Below are positions 49,116 through 59,745 of a stretch of 64,000 nucleotides of DNA, piece after piece; the first letter of the stretch is position 1; every line of letters starts with the position of its first letter. A program made the position numbers and the translations under genes. Below the pieces are notes generated by a model, which saw only the letters and a program-made list of their open reading frames with translations, did not search any database and had not been told where the DNA came from. This DNA comes from Castanea sativa. Its lineage: Eukaryota > Streptophyta > Magnoliopsida > Fagales > Fagaceae. The stretch is from NCBI RefSeq assembly GCF_040712315.1, contig NC_134020.1, forward strand, positions 45,741,751 through 45,805,750, given 5' to 3'.

Positions 49116-50990
49116 GTAGATATAGCACTTCTTTTTCTACAATACCTTTATTTTTAGTTGTGGTTAGTCCAAATATGATATTTTTATAATTTTATTTTGA
49201 CCTATAAGGATTTAACAACTCTAACAATTGTGAAAATATTATGATAATTTGTTGTTTTAATAGAGTTCAACAGGCTATGTTAACCAAAAAAAAAGGCCAG
49301 CGGAACAGTGCCACTTGAACAAACCAAATGCACAGTTGCTTTACTCATTTACACTTTCTATATATAGAAATTTAAATTAGAACCAATAACAATTTACCAC
49401 TATGATTTATTATGAAAATGTTATGAAAAATGTTATAGATGTAGCACTTCTTTTTTTATAATACCTTTATTTTTAGTTGCAGTTGGTCCCAGTATGATAT
49501 TTTTATTATTTTATTTTAACCTATAACGACTTAACACCTCTAACAATTATGAAAATATTATGATAATTTGTTATTTTAATAAAGTTCCACATGCGATATT
49601 AACAAAAAAAAAAAAAAAAAAGGGCCAGCAGAACAATGCCACTTGAACAAACCAAATGCACGGTTGCTTTACTCATTTACACTTACTATATATAGAAATT
49701 TAAATTAGAATTAATAACAATTTACCACTATGATTTGTTATGGAAATGTTGTGAAAAATGTTGTTGATGTAACACTTCTTTTTCCATAATACCTTTATTT
49801 TTAGTTGTGGTTAGTCCCAATATGTTATTTTTATAATTTTATTTTGACTTATAAGGACTTAACACCTCTAACAATTGTGAAAATATTATCACAATTTATT
49901 ATTTTAATAGAGTTCAACAGGCGATGTTAACAAAAAAAGAAAAAAGAAAAAAAAAAAGGGGCCAACGAAATTTTGCCACTTGAACAAACCAAATGCACAT
50001 TTGCTTTACTCATTTACACTTTCTATATATAGAAATTTAAATTAGAACCAATAACAATTTATCACTATGATTTATTATGAAAATAATGTGAAAAATGTTG
50101 TAGATGTAGCACTTCTTTTTCTACAAAACCTTTATTTTTAGTTGTGATTGGTCCCAATATAATATTTTTATTATTTTATTTTGACCTATAAGGACTTAAC
50201 ACCTTTAACAATTGTGATAATTTGTTATTCTAATAAAGTTCAACATGCGACATTAACATTAAAAAAAAAAAGGGCCAGCAGAACAGTGCCACTTGAACAA
50301 ACCAAATGCACGGTTGCTTTACTCATTTACACTTTTTATATATAGAAATTTAAATTAGAACCAATAAAAATTTATCACTATAATTTATTATGAAAATGTT
50401 GTAAAAATGCTGTAAATGTAGCACTTCTTTTTTCTACAATACATTTATTTTTAGTTGGGTTGGTCCCAGTATGATATTGTTGTTATTTTATTTTGACCTA
50501 TAAGGACTTAACACTTCTAACAATTGTGATAATTGTGATAATTTTTTGTTTTAATAGAGTTCAACTTGTGATATTAACAAAAAAAATAAAAAGAAAGGGT
50601 GAGCGGAATAGTGCCACTTGAACAAACCAAATGCACGGTAGCTTTACTCATTTACACTTTTTATATATAGAAATTTAAATTAAAACCAATAAAAATTTAC
50701 CACTACGATTTATTATGAAAATATTGTGAAAAATGTTGTAGATGTGACACTTCTTTTCCTACAATACCTTTATTTTTAGTTGTGATTAATTCCAGTATGA
50801 TATTTTTGTTATTTTATTTTGATTTATAGGGATTTAACACTTCTAACAATTGTGAAAATTTGTTGTTTTAACCGAGTTTAACAGGCAATATTTAAAATAA
50901 AAAAAAAAAAAAAAAAAAAGAAGAAGAAGAAGAAGAAGGAGGCTAGCGGAACAAGAACAGTGCCACTTGAATAAACCAAATGCACTGTTC
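49116..50990. repeat. Tandem array of the ~325-bp unit, right part (about six copies)
   Basis: This continues the array at 39783-41693, with marker positions at 49199, 49519, 49846, 50182, 50495 and 50820. Subtracting the inserted LTR element and its 5-bp duplication, the interval across the insertion is 330 bp, the normal period. The element therefore inserted cleanly within one unit. A-rich tracts in each unit vary in length. No coding capacity. Confidence 0.85.
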
Positions 50991-51004
50991 CTTTACTCAT
51001 TGGC

Positions 51005-51008
<4 letters not shown>

Positions 51009-51045
<37 letters not shown>

Positions 51046-51071
51046 TTATTTATTTATTTATATATATATAG
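51009..51071. repeat. AT/TTTA microsatellite
   Basis: An (AT)n run is followed by (TTTA)n and a second (AT)n run. It marks the right border of the 325-bp array. Confidence 0.85.
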
Positions 51072-51265
51072 ATATTCTCATTCATTAAAAAATTTAAAAA
51101 CAAAAATTTGTGGCTTTATTGTTCAACCATGTGTTGTACGTGGTCTACTCTTATTCATTAAAAAAAAAATTGTAGCTTTATTGTTCAACCATGTATTGTT
51201 CATGGTCTACCAAATTTTGATAAAATATTCTCTTTTGTTAAGAAAATAAAGGGTATTTTCAAGAA
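51072..51265. repeat. Copy of the receptor-like gene's far-upstream repeat
   Basis: Units of GTGGCTTTATTGTTCAACCATGTGTTG...GTGGTCTACTCTTATTCATTAAAA and the ending GGGTATTTTCAAGAATCATT match the tandem repeat at 36290-36640. No receptor-like coding sequence accompanies it. Confidence 0.65.
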
Positions 51266-51323
51266 TCATTTATCAGTCAAAATTGGTAAAAAAACTAATG
51301 ATGGACCTCACCATTGTGAGAAG

Positions 51324-52395
51324 GTACCCATGTGAGACTAACTTGCAAGCATCATAATTATGAGGCCCACATATCAATCTCTTCTCAGGAAGTCATGTAA
51401 GTCACACTTGATATGCTTTTTCCTTCCAAGCTAATAACCCAATTGATGGTAGTATGTAAAGTGAATCATAAGTTATAGTTTAAGGTGATAATTATGCATT
51501 CTAAAAGTTTAGAATGATAAGTGTAAACGGAGGATATAGATATAATTTACGGTCCTAAGTGTAATTGCCCCCTTTTTTACCCCCTCCAAAGTATTTTTTT
51601 TACTTAATAAAGTCTCCTCTAAAGTCTTTGCCTTTTGAAAGTGCGTGTCCTTTCTCTTTTTTTGAAATTAATGTGCACATCCTATTTAATTTTTTATTAG
51701 ATAAATCATACATTGCTCAAATCACTTGTTAAAGATTGTCCAAAAGCATTATAGACCCCATGAAAATTTAAAAAATAAAATGCATTATTGATAGATCTTT
51801 ACCCATGACGCTAAGAAAATAAGACTCCCTTTAGTGTGGGGACCTAAAGCCACATAGTAATGCTACCAACACAATAAATTGACATTTTTATACCATAAAT
51901 GTCACTTAAAATGATATTGTTTTCCATTTTTTTATTTTTCATTCCAAAAGTAATATTTCTTAGTTAATTAGATTAACAGGGTTTCAAAACAAAACCAAAA
52001 AAAAAAAGTCAATACATATATTGATTGGTATGAACAGGATTTGAACTTAGGTCTCTTGTTTGATGGCAAGAAAAATTTTATCAATAGAACTAATTGAAAC
52101 CCAGGAATAAATGGTTTTGTTTCCCAAGTAAAATTGATGCTCAATAAAAAAATATGGGTTTTAGGGTTGAATTTTGTGGCGTCAACCTATAGGATTTATT
52201 ATTTTTCTAATTTATTCACTAGAAGAATGTAAGAGATTAACTTTAGAGGAACTAGCTTGTTACCCGTGCTTATACAAAAGAACATTAGACAATGTTGATA
52301 AAAAGGAATGAAAATCAATAAAAATTAAACTATTGAAGTTGCAAAATTCCTAAATTGACACAAACCCATAAGTATTCCAAATAAGAGAATCAAAA
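51324..52395. repeat. Segmental duplication copy 1 (about 1.07 kb)
   Basis: This copy is collinear with 55202-56266 from (A/G)(T/C)(C/A)(C/T)ATGTGAGACTAA to GTATTCCAAATAAGAG, with scattered substitutions and A-tract length differences. Shared markers include GCTTTTTCCTTCCAAG, GTCTCCTCTAAAGTCTTTGC and GAAAGTGCG(T/C)GT. A SINE-like minus-strand piece (GATTTGAACTTAGGTC) at about 52015-52105 is common to both. No gene was recognised in either copy. Confidence 0.8.
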
Positions 52396-52639
52396 CACAA
52401 ATTTATTCACAAAAGATTTTTTTTTCTTTGTTGGTTTATCTTAAAAGAAAGAAGAAAATGAAATAGATACAAACACAAATGCACCAAGTTGTCAAAAAAA
52501 AAAAAAAAAACACAGACACACCAACATAGAGTGAGAAGGAGTGTTAATTTAGTGTTTGTTTCTTAAGAAAGTTCAAGAAAAATTGAGATAATTGCTATAA
52601 ATTAGTATTTAAAATTGAATTTTGTTTTTTTTTGTTTTG

Positions 52640-52960
52640 TTTTTGTTTTTGTTTTTGAAAATTTTCAGTTAAAATTAAAAAATTTTATTTTTTATTTTCA
52701 ATTAATTTATATGTTGATGTAGCATTTTTTAAATGCCAAATAAATTTTGTATTATTATTTTATTAGCCACATCAGTATCTAACATGCCAACATTGCATTC
52801 GGTTTAACACGTGTGCATTTTCCGTTACTTGGTCGACGGCATGGTTTGAAATGGACATGATTTTTCGTTTTCAGGGACTAAGGTAGGCGTGAAATTAAAT
52901 ATAGGGATCAAAATAAAAATAGACCAAAAATATAAGGATCAAAAGTGTATTTTCAAATAA
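52640..52960. mobile_element. One-ended Mutator-like TIR remnant
   Basis: The right side reads inversely as TTTTGATCCTTATATTTTTG, then ATTTTGATCCCTATATTTAA, then CCTTAGTCCCTGAAAACG, the repeated 'dispersed TCCCT' phrases seen at the ends of the other long-TIR elements here. No matching left end was found, so it is probably a truncated copy. Confidence 0.4.
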
Positions 52961-52974
52961 ACAAAAAAAAAAAT

Positions 52975-53545
52975 CTTTCCAGCCTTTTTTTCTTTTAAGT
53001 CAATCAAGTCCTTGAATTACAAAACTACATTCACATTGCAGCTTTATTGTTCAACCATGTGTTGACGTGGTCTACTCTCGTTGAAATATTCTCATTCATT
53101 AAAAAAAAAATTGTATCTTTATTGTTCAACCATGTGTTGTACGAGTCTACCTACTATTGATCAAATTTTCTCATTCATAAAAATAAAAAGCTTCTATCTT
53201 TCTTTCTAGTCTTTTTTTTTTTTTTCCTTTTTCTTTTAAGTCAATCAAAGTCCTAGAATTACAAAACATTGACACTGCAGCTTTATTGTTCAACCATGTG
53301 TTGACGTGGTCTACTCTTGTTGAAATATTCTCATTCATTAAAAAAAAAAAAACAAACAAACAAAAATTTGGGCTTTATCGTTCAACCATGTGTTGAACGC
53401 GGTCCACTCTTATTCATTCAAAAAAAAATTGTAGCTTTATTGTTCAAACATGTGTTGTACGTCGTCTACCTACTCTTGATCAAATATTCTCATTCTTTAA
53501 AAAACTAAAGGGTATTTTCAAGGATCATTCATCAATCTCATTAAA
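52975..53545. repeat. Two tandem copies of the receptor-like gene's upstream segment
   Basis: The sequence CTTTTAAGTCAATCAA(A)GTCCT, ATTACAAAAC and CATTGCAGCTTTATTGTTCA, followed by the GTGTTGACGTGGTCTACTC units, is present at 52975-53170 and again at 53185-53545. This is the same order as 36255-36640 upstream of the receptor-like gene. The second copy ends GGGTATTTTCAAGGATCATT just before the Pack-MULE. Confidence 0.65.
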
Positions 53546-53550
53546 AAAAA

Positions 53551-54768
53551 GGTAAAAATACAAAATTGACCCTCTAACTTTCACTGTTTTTCATTTCAGT
53601 CCTCTAATTTTCAGTTTTGTCAATTCAATTCTCTAACTTTCAATTTTTGTCAATTCAGGACTCCGTTACAACTCAGTTAGTGTTGCCGTGAGAACTCTTG
53701 AAACAACACCGTTTTGCATTTTTTTTTAATTCGAATTAAAAGAAAATAAGAAAAATCTGAAAAAAAAAAAAAAAAAAAAAAAATTAAGGGGAACGACGTC
53801 CCTTCCCCTAAATCAAAACAAAGAAATCACTCCTAACTCAGAGAAATTGGAGAAACGATTTGAGAGAGAGACTGAGTCTATTTGAGAGAGAAATTACAAA
53901 ACTTGATGCCATATATGTTTCAATTTGTAAGCTCGTGCAAACTCTTTGAAATAGTTAAAAATCAAAAACAACAAATTACATTTCGCTTGCTCTTTTTCCT
54001 TGTTCATTTTTTCTTGGTAGCCAAACAATCAAACAACAAATACTATTACGGTCTTACTCGGTGTAAAATCAAAGAAATTCCTCTAATTCAACTAATTGAA
54101 TCAATAAATCTAACCAGAAAATCAGAAAAATAGAGAAAAAAAAATTTGATTCGAATGATTCGAAAAAAATGAATGAAAGATTAGGATTACAATGAGTACC
54201 TGAGTGATCATCTTGTGCTTGAGAATCTTTTCTTTGTCGAGAATCTTGATAGTGACGTTCTCACCGGTGTCGACATTCCTAGCAAACTTGACCTTTGCAA
54301 AATTGCCCTTGCTTAGGGTTCGACCAAGCTCATACTTCCTCACACGTGTCCTGCCGTTATTGTTGGCCGCCACCGACGATGACTTCAATGCCATCTTCTT
54401 TCTCTCAATCTCTCTAAAAAATTTCTCTCCCTCCAAACAAAAAAAAACACAATCAATTCCTCCAAAATCAAAATGGTTTCTCTCTTTTCAGAGCTAATGG
54501 AACAAGACCTCTTCTTCTTGCAAGGTTGCCACACCTTAATGTTTTTTTTTTTTTTTCCAGATTTTTCTTTTTTTCTTTTAATTCTGAATTTAAAAAAAAA
54601 TGCAAAACGACGTCGTTTCAGGAGTTCTAACAGTAGCACTAATTGAGTTGTAACGAAGCCCTGAATTGACAAAAATTGAAAGTTAGAGGACTGAATTAAC
54701 AAAACTGAAAGTTAGAGGTCTGAAATGAAAAACAATGAAAGTTAGAGGGTTAGTTTTACATTTTTGCC
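53551..54768. mobile_element. Pack-MULE carrying a captured CIPK 5' region (1218 bp)
   Basis: Inverted ends of about 210 bp begin GGTAAAAATACAAAATTGAC (left) and, read inversely, GGCAAAAATGTAAAACTAAC (right). They share CCCTCTAACTTTCA, TTTTTCATTTCAG, CAATTTTTGTCAATTCAGG and CGTTACAACTCA phrases. TTAAAAAAA flanks both sides (within 53541-53550 and 54769-54777), a 9-bp target duplication. No transposase is present. The interior is not transposon sequence but the 5' UTR, first exon and start of the first intron of a CBL-interacting protein kinase gene, on the minus strand. This fits the definition of a Pack-MULE. Confidence 0.85.
54200..54394 (-). pseudogene. Captured first exon of a CBL-interacting protein kinase (CIPK23/CIPK9-like)
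   Basis: A 195-bp open exon on the minus strand starts at ATG 54394 and ends at an intact donor (ACTCAG|GTACTC). Its 65 residues are the N-terminal lobe start of a CIPK: the basic leader GRTRVRKYELGRT, the nucleotide-loop region LSKGNFAKVKFARN, and VTIKILDKEK with the VAIK-type lysine. Compared with the family's GxGxFAKV loop, the first glycine is serine. Nothing after the donor continues the kinase, so no catalytic loop, activation segment or NAF/FISL domain exists. In plants the intact kinases act with CBL calcium sensors on K+ and nitrate transport. This fragment cannot be an active kinase; a chimeric or antisense transcript is possible. Confidence 0.88.
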
Positions 54769-54824
54769 TTAAAAAAACTAAATGGTATTTACAAGAATCA
54801 TTCATCAGTCAAAACTGGTAATAT

Positions 54825-55195
54825 TCACATTTGCTATCTTTAAACTATTCTATTTTACCTTCTCAAATGCTATTTTATCAATTATTCTATATCATTTTAT
54901 AAAAGTATTGGCATTGGGTTTTGCAAATGGTATATGTTGGTGAATTTTAGCATTAAAGCACAAAACAAGCCCATTACCCGGTCTTTTAATTGCAATTTTT
55001 TTTTTTTTACAATAGTGCTAAAATTTATGATAGTATTGTAGTAAAATGGTATAAGTTTTTAATATATTTTATTTCCACTTCTCTCCCTTTCATCTCTTTC
55101 ACTCTCTAGGAAAATAAAAGTTGTGTTGTATATTTGTGTATATATATTATTTTAATGTGTTGTATAGGAAAATAAAAGTTTAGATGTTGGGTCTA
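54825..55195. mobile_element. Partial relative of the PIF/Harbinger-like MITE
   Basis: The phrase TTCACATTTGCTATCTTTAAACTATTCTATTTTACC and the following TTATCAATTAT resemble the left part of the element at 7065-8008. GTATTGTAGTAAAATGG and the CTTCTCTCCCTTTCATCTC tract resemble interior pieces. It interrupts the second segmental duplication copy relative to the first. Ends are not clear. Confidence 0.4.
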
Positions 55196-55201
55196 TTCAA
55201 A

Positions 55202-56266
55202 AGTATCTATGTGAGACTAATTTGTGAGTATCATAACTATGAGATCCACATGTCAATCTCTTATGTAGAGGTCACATGAGTCACACTTGACATGCTTTTT
55301 CCTTCCAAGTTAATAACTCAATTAATGGTAGTATGTAACGTGAAATACAAGTTATAATTTAGGGTGATAATTGTGCGTTCTAAAATTTTAAGATGATAAG
55401 TATAAATGAAGGATATAGTTCATAGTTATAACTGTAATTGCCCATTTTTTTACCCCCTCTAAAGTATGTTTTTACTTAATAAAGTCTCCTCTAAAGTCTT
55501 TGCCTTTTGAAAGTGCGCGTGCTTTCTCTTTTTTTGAAATCAATGTGCACGTCCTTTTTAATTTTTTATTAGATAAATCATACATTGCTCAAATCACTTA
55601 TTAACGATTGTTCAAAAGTATTATAGACCCCATAAAAATTTAAAAAATAAAAAGCATTGTTGATAGATCTTCACCAATGACACTAAGAAAATAAAACTCC
55701 CTTTAGCATGGGGACCTAAAGACACATAGTAATGCTACTGCCACAATAAATTGACATTTTTATACCATAAATGTCACTTAAAATGATAATATTTTCCATT
55801 TTTTATTTTTCATTCCAAAAGTAATATTTCTTAGTTAGATACACAGATACTATGATTTCAAAAAAAAAAAAAAAAAAAAGTCAATACATAAATTGATTGG
55901 TATGAATGGGATTTGAACTTAGGTCCCTTGTTTGATGGCAAGAAAAATTTTATCCATAGATCTAATTGAAACCCATGAATAAATGGTTTTGTTTCCCAAG
56001 TAAAATCGATGCTCAATAAAAAAATATGGGTTCTAGGGTTGAATTCTGTGTTGTCGACCTATAGGATTTATTATTTTTCTAGTTTTTCACTAGAAGAATG
56101 TAAGAGATTACTTTTAGAAGAACTAACTTGTAACCTGTGCTTATGCATAGGAACATTAGACAACGGTGATAGAAAGGAATGAAAATCAATAAAAATTAAA
56201 CTATTGAAGTTGCAAAATTCCTAAATTGACTCAAACCCATTAGTATTCCAAATAAGAGTATCAAAA
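55202..56266. repeat. Segmental duplication copy 2 (about 1.07 kb)
   Basis: This copy is collinear with 51324-52395. It has a longer A tract near 55859-55878 and many point differences, so the duplication is not recent. No gene. Confidence 0.8.
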
Positions 56267-56690
56267 ATGAATGAGAAATTTGCACAAAGAGAGCTATAAA
56301 CCTTAGTGAAAATGATTTAAAAAAATTAAAGGAAAAAAAAAATCCAGAGACAATAATTGAACATAAAGAAGTATTTACTTAGAGAGAGAGAGAGAGGGGG
56401 GGGGGGGGGGGAAGGGCCTAAGGTAGAAAATGACTGCACAGTGAAGACAACAAGCTTCTCTAAAACCTTTGAGTAAATAGAGCGATTTCGAAGCTTCTCT
56501 AAAACTTCATCAACAATTTCATAGTTTCCATTAAATAGAGCGAATTCGAAGAGTTTAGTTTTTGTGACAATCCAATTTCTCTATTGCAACATTTATTCGG
56601 GTTTGGCTTAGCATTTGTATAGTTTATATATATATAAACTCTTTGGGTTTTGCACTAATAACTTATTTGGCACAAAAATTAAAAATTTTA
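56267..56690. other. Spacer with GA and G tracts
   Basis: It contains (GA)n at 56381-56395 followed by a G run of about 14 bases. A phrase GCTTCTCTAAAAC(C/T)T...AAATAGAGCGA(T/A)TTCGAAG is repeated within 56454-56560. No gene. Confidence 0.5.
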
Positions 56691-58133
56691 GGGTAAATTA
56701 CATATTTGGTCCCTATCCTTTACACTATATGTCAATTTGGTCCCTAACGTTTCAAATGTGTCAGTTTAGTCCTTAAGCTTTTGCTATTGTGTCAAAATAG
56801 TCCATGTTGTTAGATAACGGATGGACAATACTAACGTGGCTAACGGTGATATTAAAATATTAATATTTTTGCCAATTGAGCTGGCACATCAATAGCCACA
56901 CGTCCTTAATTTATTTAAATAAATAAATAAATAAAAAGAAATCAGAGGTTTAAATAATAGCATTTGTCTAATTGGTATCACTTGTGAACCTTGTACCATG
57001 AATATCAATGGTTGTAAGTTGTAACAGCCTTGCTTGTATGACGATGATTGGGGTCCTGCTCCATGAATCTGGACAGTCGACGTAAACAATCAAGTAGTTG
57101 CTGCATATGTTTGTGATAAAGGATTTGGAGGTGAATATGACAAATTTTTACAAATTACAATCAGGGTAACTTTTTAGAGCTGCAGTTTAAGAGGAAAAAC
57201 CAGCCAGAAGATCACACAATGGGTGTGCTGGCAGACTATTCTCTCCCAATACCAACTAAAGATTGGATCTTTTCTTTTTTTTTTTTTTTTTTTTTTTTAG
57301 AAAAAGTTTGTATCTTTTTATTTCCACTGCAGATTTGGGTTAGAACCTTCATATGATGTAGATCCATATTCTATTTTTGTGATTGTGGGTTTTTTTTTTT
57401 TGGCTTCATTACCGTTAGTGCTCTCACTATGGTTTTATTATTAAGAATAGGACATTGTTTTATTAAGAATAGGGAGCAGAGGAAGGAAAGGGCTTGGAGA
57501 GGATGAAGGTGCGTCGGCCAAAGAGATTGGGAGGGAGAGGTTTCAGATTTGGGGGAGAAAAGTTAGTCTTTTGTTTTTGTTTTTACGCTCTGTTTGTTTT
57601 GCTGGAAAACTTTCTGTAAAGATAGTTTTTCACATTTTCCAGTGTTTGGTAGCACAAAAAAAAACTGGTCAACGGAAAACTATCTTTAGTCAATGGAAAA
57701 TCCTAATAAAAATAAGGCTTGTTTTTTATAGCTTGTTTTCCAAAAAAATTTTTTGGAAAACAATCTCTATCTCACAATACGCTCTCTCACTCTCACTCTT
57801 TCTCTTTTCTCTTTTCTTTTTCTTTTCTCACACCCTCACTATCACTCACTCTGGTCTCTTCTCTTCCATAGATCTCTCTCTCCATATTTCTCTTCCCTTT
57901 TATAACACAGTTCTTTGAGTAAATTTTTTTTTCTCTCATTGCTCAGTAATTATTTCATTCCTCTCTACCAACTTGCAAAAGAGAACATATTTGCAGCGGT
58001 AATTATTCATTCCTCTCTACCATAATCTCAATTTTTTACTTTGAATTTCAAACTTGATTTTATTTTTTTCTCTAAAAAACTTTTGGTTTGATGGATTCCA
58101 TGTATAAGTTTTTTTTTGCACATAAAAGTGCTA

Positions 58134-58174
<41 letters not shown>

Positions 58175-58486
58175 AAAAAGAAGAAAGAATGAATGAATGA
58201 AGTAAAAGACGAAAATTTCAAATATAGTGCCTATATGGCTCTAAATTACTTTTACATAGCATAATCTTTTTTGTTAATAGATACATTATGCAGATATTAT
58301 GTAGTGATGATATATTATGTAGATACATTATATAAATACATAATTTTGAGTAATATTAAAGATTTCTGGTTGATCATAGTAGACAATTAGTGTACTACCA
58401 AAAAGAGTAGACAATGAAAAGTTATTGTTATTTTGTACTTATTAAAGATGTATTCTCCTGTCAATTTTATGTATATAGAAAAATGG

Positions 58487-58531
<45 letters not shown>

Positions 58532-59156
58532 GTGTGTGTATGTGTGGACGTTCCTGTCTATATATATAAGTAAAATGAGTGATAGAGATCATGAAAATTT
58601 GATAACTAATTTTTATTGTATTTATTGTCAAAATTTTAGTATGAAAACCAAATTCATCCTTGGTTTTTTTTTTTTAATATTGATTACATTAGTTAGTTTA
58701 CATAATACGCATGTTTTAAATTACACAAGAAATATAAAAAATAAAAATAAAAATTTGCATACCAAACACCAGAAAACATTCTCAAGCTCATTTTTAAGGT
58801 CGTTACCAAACACTGAAAAATGATATAGTTTTCTAGAAAATGCTCTTTGGAAAATGAACCATTTTCTAGAAAATGTTGATGAAACAAACAGAGCGTTAAA
58901 TATATAAGGACACATGGTTGTTGATGTGGTTGTTTTTTAATCTGATGTGGCAATGTAGTTGGCAACAAACGTGATATGAAAAATAATTTTTTTATTGTTT
59001 TGTTTGACACATCAGTTTTTTTCATCCAAAAGATAACGGCAGTGACTAAATTAACACGATACTAAAAATGTTAGAGACTAAATTGACCAAATTAAAAGCT
59101 TAGAGACCAAATTAAAATATGATGTAAAAGATAAGGACCAATTTTGTAATTTAACC
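56691..59156. mobile_element. Long-TIR Mutator-like element (2466 bp), 9-bp target duplication
   Basis: The left end GGGTAAATTACATATTTGG and the right end, read inversely, GGTTAAATTACAAAATTGG begin inverted repeats of about 240 bp with GTCCCTA and TGTGTCA(G/A)TTTAGTCC-type phrases. AAAATTTTA flanks it exactly (56682-56690 and 59157-59165). The end type matches the element at 37197-38499. The interior includes a second inverted-repeat element (57587-58897), AT microsatellites (58138-58170 and 58491-58528), a T tract (57277-57298) and no transposase. The element ends about 200 bases before the histone-fold gene ATG. Confidence 0.85.
57587..58897. mobile_element. Nested TIR element inside the 56691-59156 element
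   Basis: ACGCTCTGTTTGTTTTGCTG at the left and AACGCTCTGTTTGTTTCATC (read inversely from the right end) form terminal inverted repeats. Both sides contain several TGGAAAA and CCAAACACTG phrases. Target duplication is not clear, and the interior frames (57571-57918, 58530-58823, 59025-58693) have no domain. Confidence 0.55.
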
Positions 59157-59362
59157 AAAATTTTAAATGGGACAATTAGCAAAAAAATTGAGAATCCAAT
59201 TTGATTTTTTCCATGGGGGCCTTACCTAAGCTATTATTATTAACAACATAGCAAGCCCATCATCACGAGGGCACCCAAAGTAAAAGCGGACCAAGAGAGA
59301 GAACCAATGGCGGGAAAGGGAAACAACAAAACCTAAAAAAGAGTAGAAGAGAAGAAACAGAG

Positions 59363-59745
59363 ATGGAGAGCGAGAATCAGAAAGTGATATCGGAGGCGGA
59401 GGAGCTGCCGAGAACGATAGTGCGGCGCGTGGTGAAGGAAAAGCTGTCCCATGACGGCGATGACATGTCCGTTCACAAGGACGCCCTCCTTGCTTTCTCC
59501 GAAAGCGCTCGCATCTTCATCCACTACCTCTCTGCCACGTATCTATTCATTCTCTATCTCTCTCTCTCTCTCTCAATTTCTTACTTAGGGTTCCTGTGTG
59601 TTGAATTGTTGAATGTGAATTTGCAGTGCCAATGACATATGTAAGGAATCGAAGAGGCAGACTATCAATGCTGATGATGTCCTCACTGCTCTTCAAGAAA
59701 TCGAGTTTTCCCACTTTCTCGGTCCTCTTAAAGCCTCACTTCATG
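59363..59745 (+). CDS. DPB4: DNA polymerase epsilon histone-fold subunit DPB4 / NF-YB11-like (5' part)
   Basis: Exon 1 is 59363-59538 and exon 2 is 59627-59745; both borders are GT-AG and the phases agree. The 98 complete codons read an acidic leader (MESENQKVISEAEELP) and then a full histone fold: TIVRRVVKEKLS (helix 1), HKDALLAFSESARIFIHYLS (helix 2), ANDICKESKRQTINADDVLT (turn and L2), ALQEIEFSHFLGPLKASL (helix 3 and C-helix). This is the POLE3/Dpb4 pattern rather than a CCAAT-binding NF-YB, which would have DNA-contact residues before helix 1. The protein would pair with a POLE4/DPB3-type partner in the replicative polymerase or a chromatin complex. Remaining exons are not in the window. 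A LINE lies in antisense inside the following intron. Confidence 0.88.

Noticed and set aside
54122..54436. A functional protein kinase gene
   Set aside because: Only the first exon exists, inside a transposon. The catalytic core and regulatory domain are missing and the nucleotide loop is altered.
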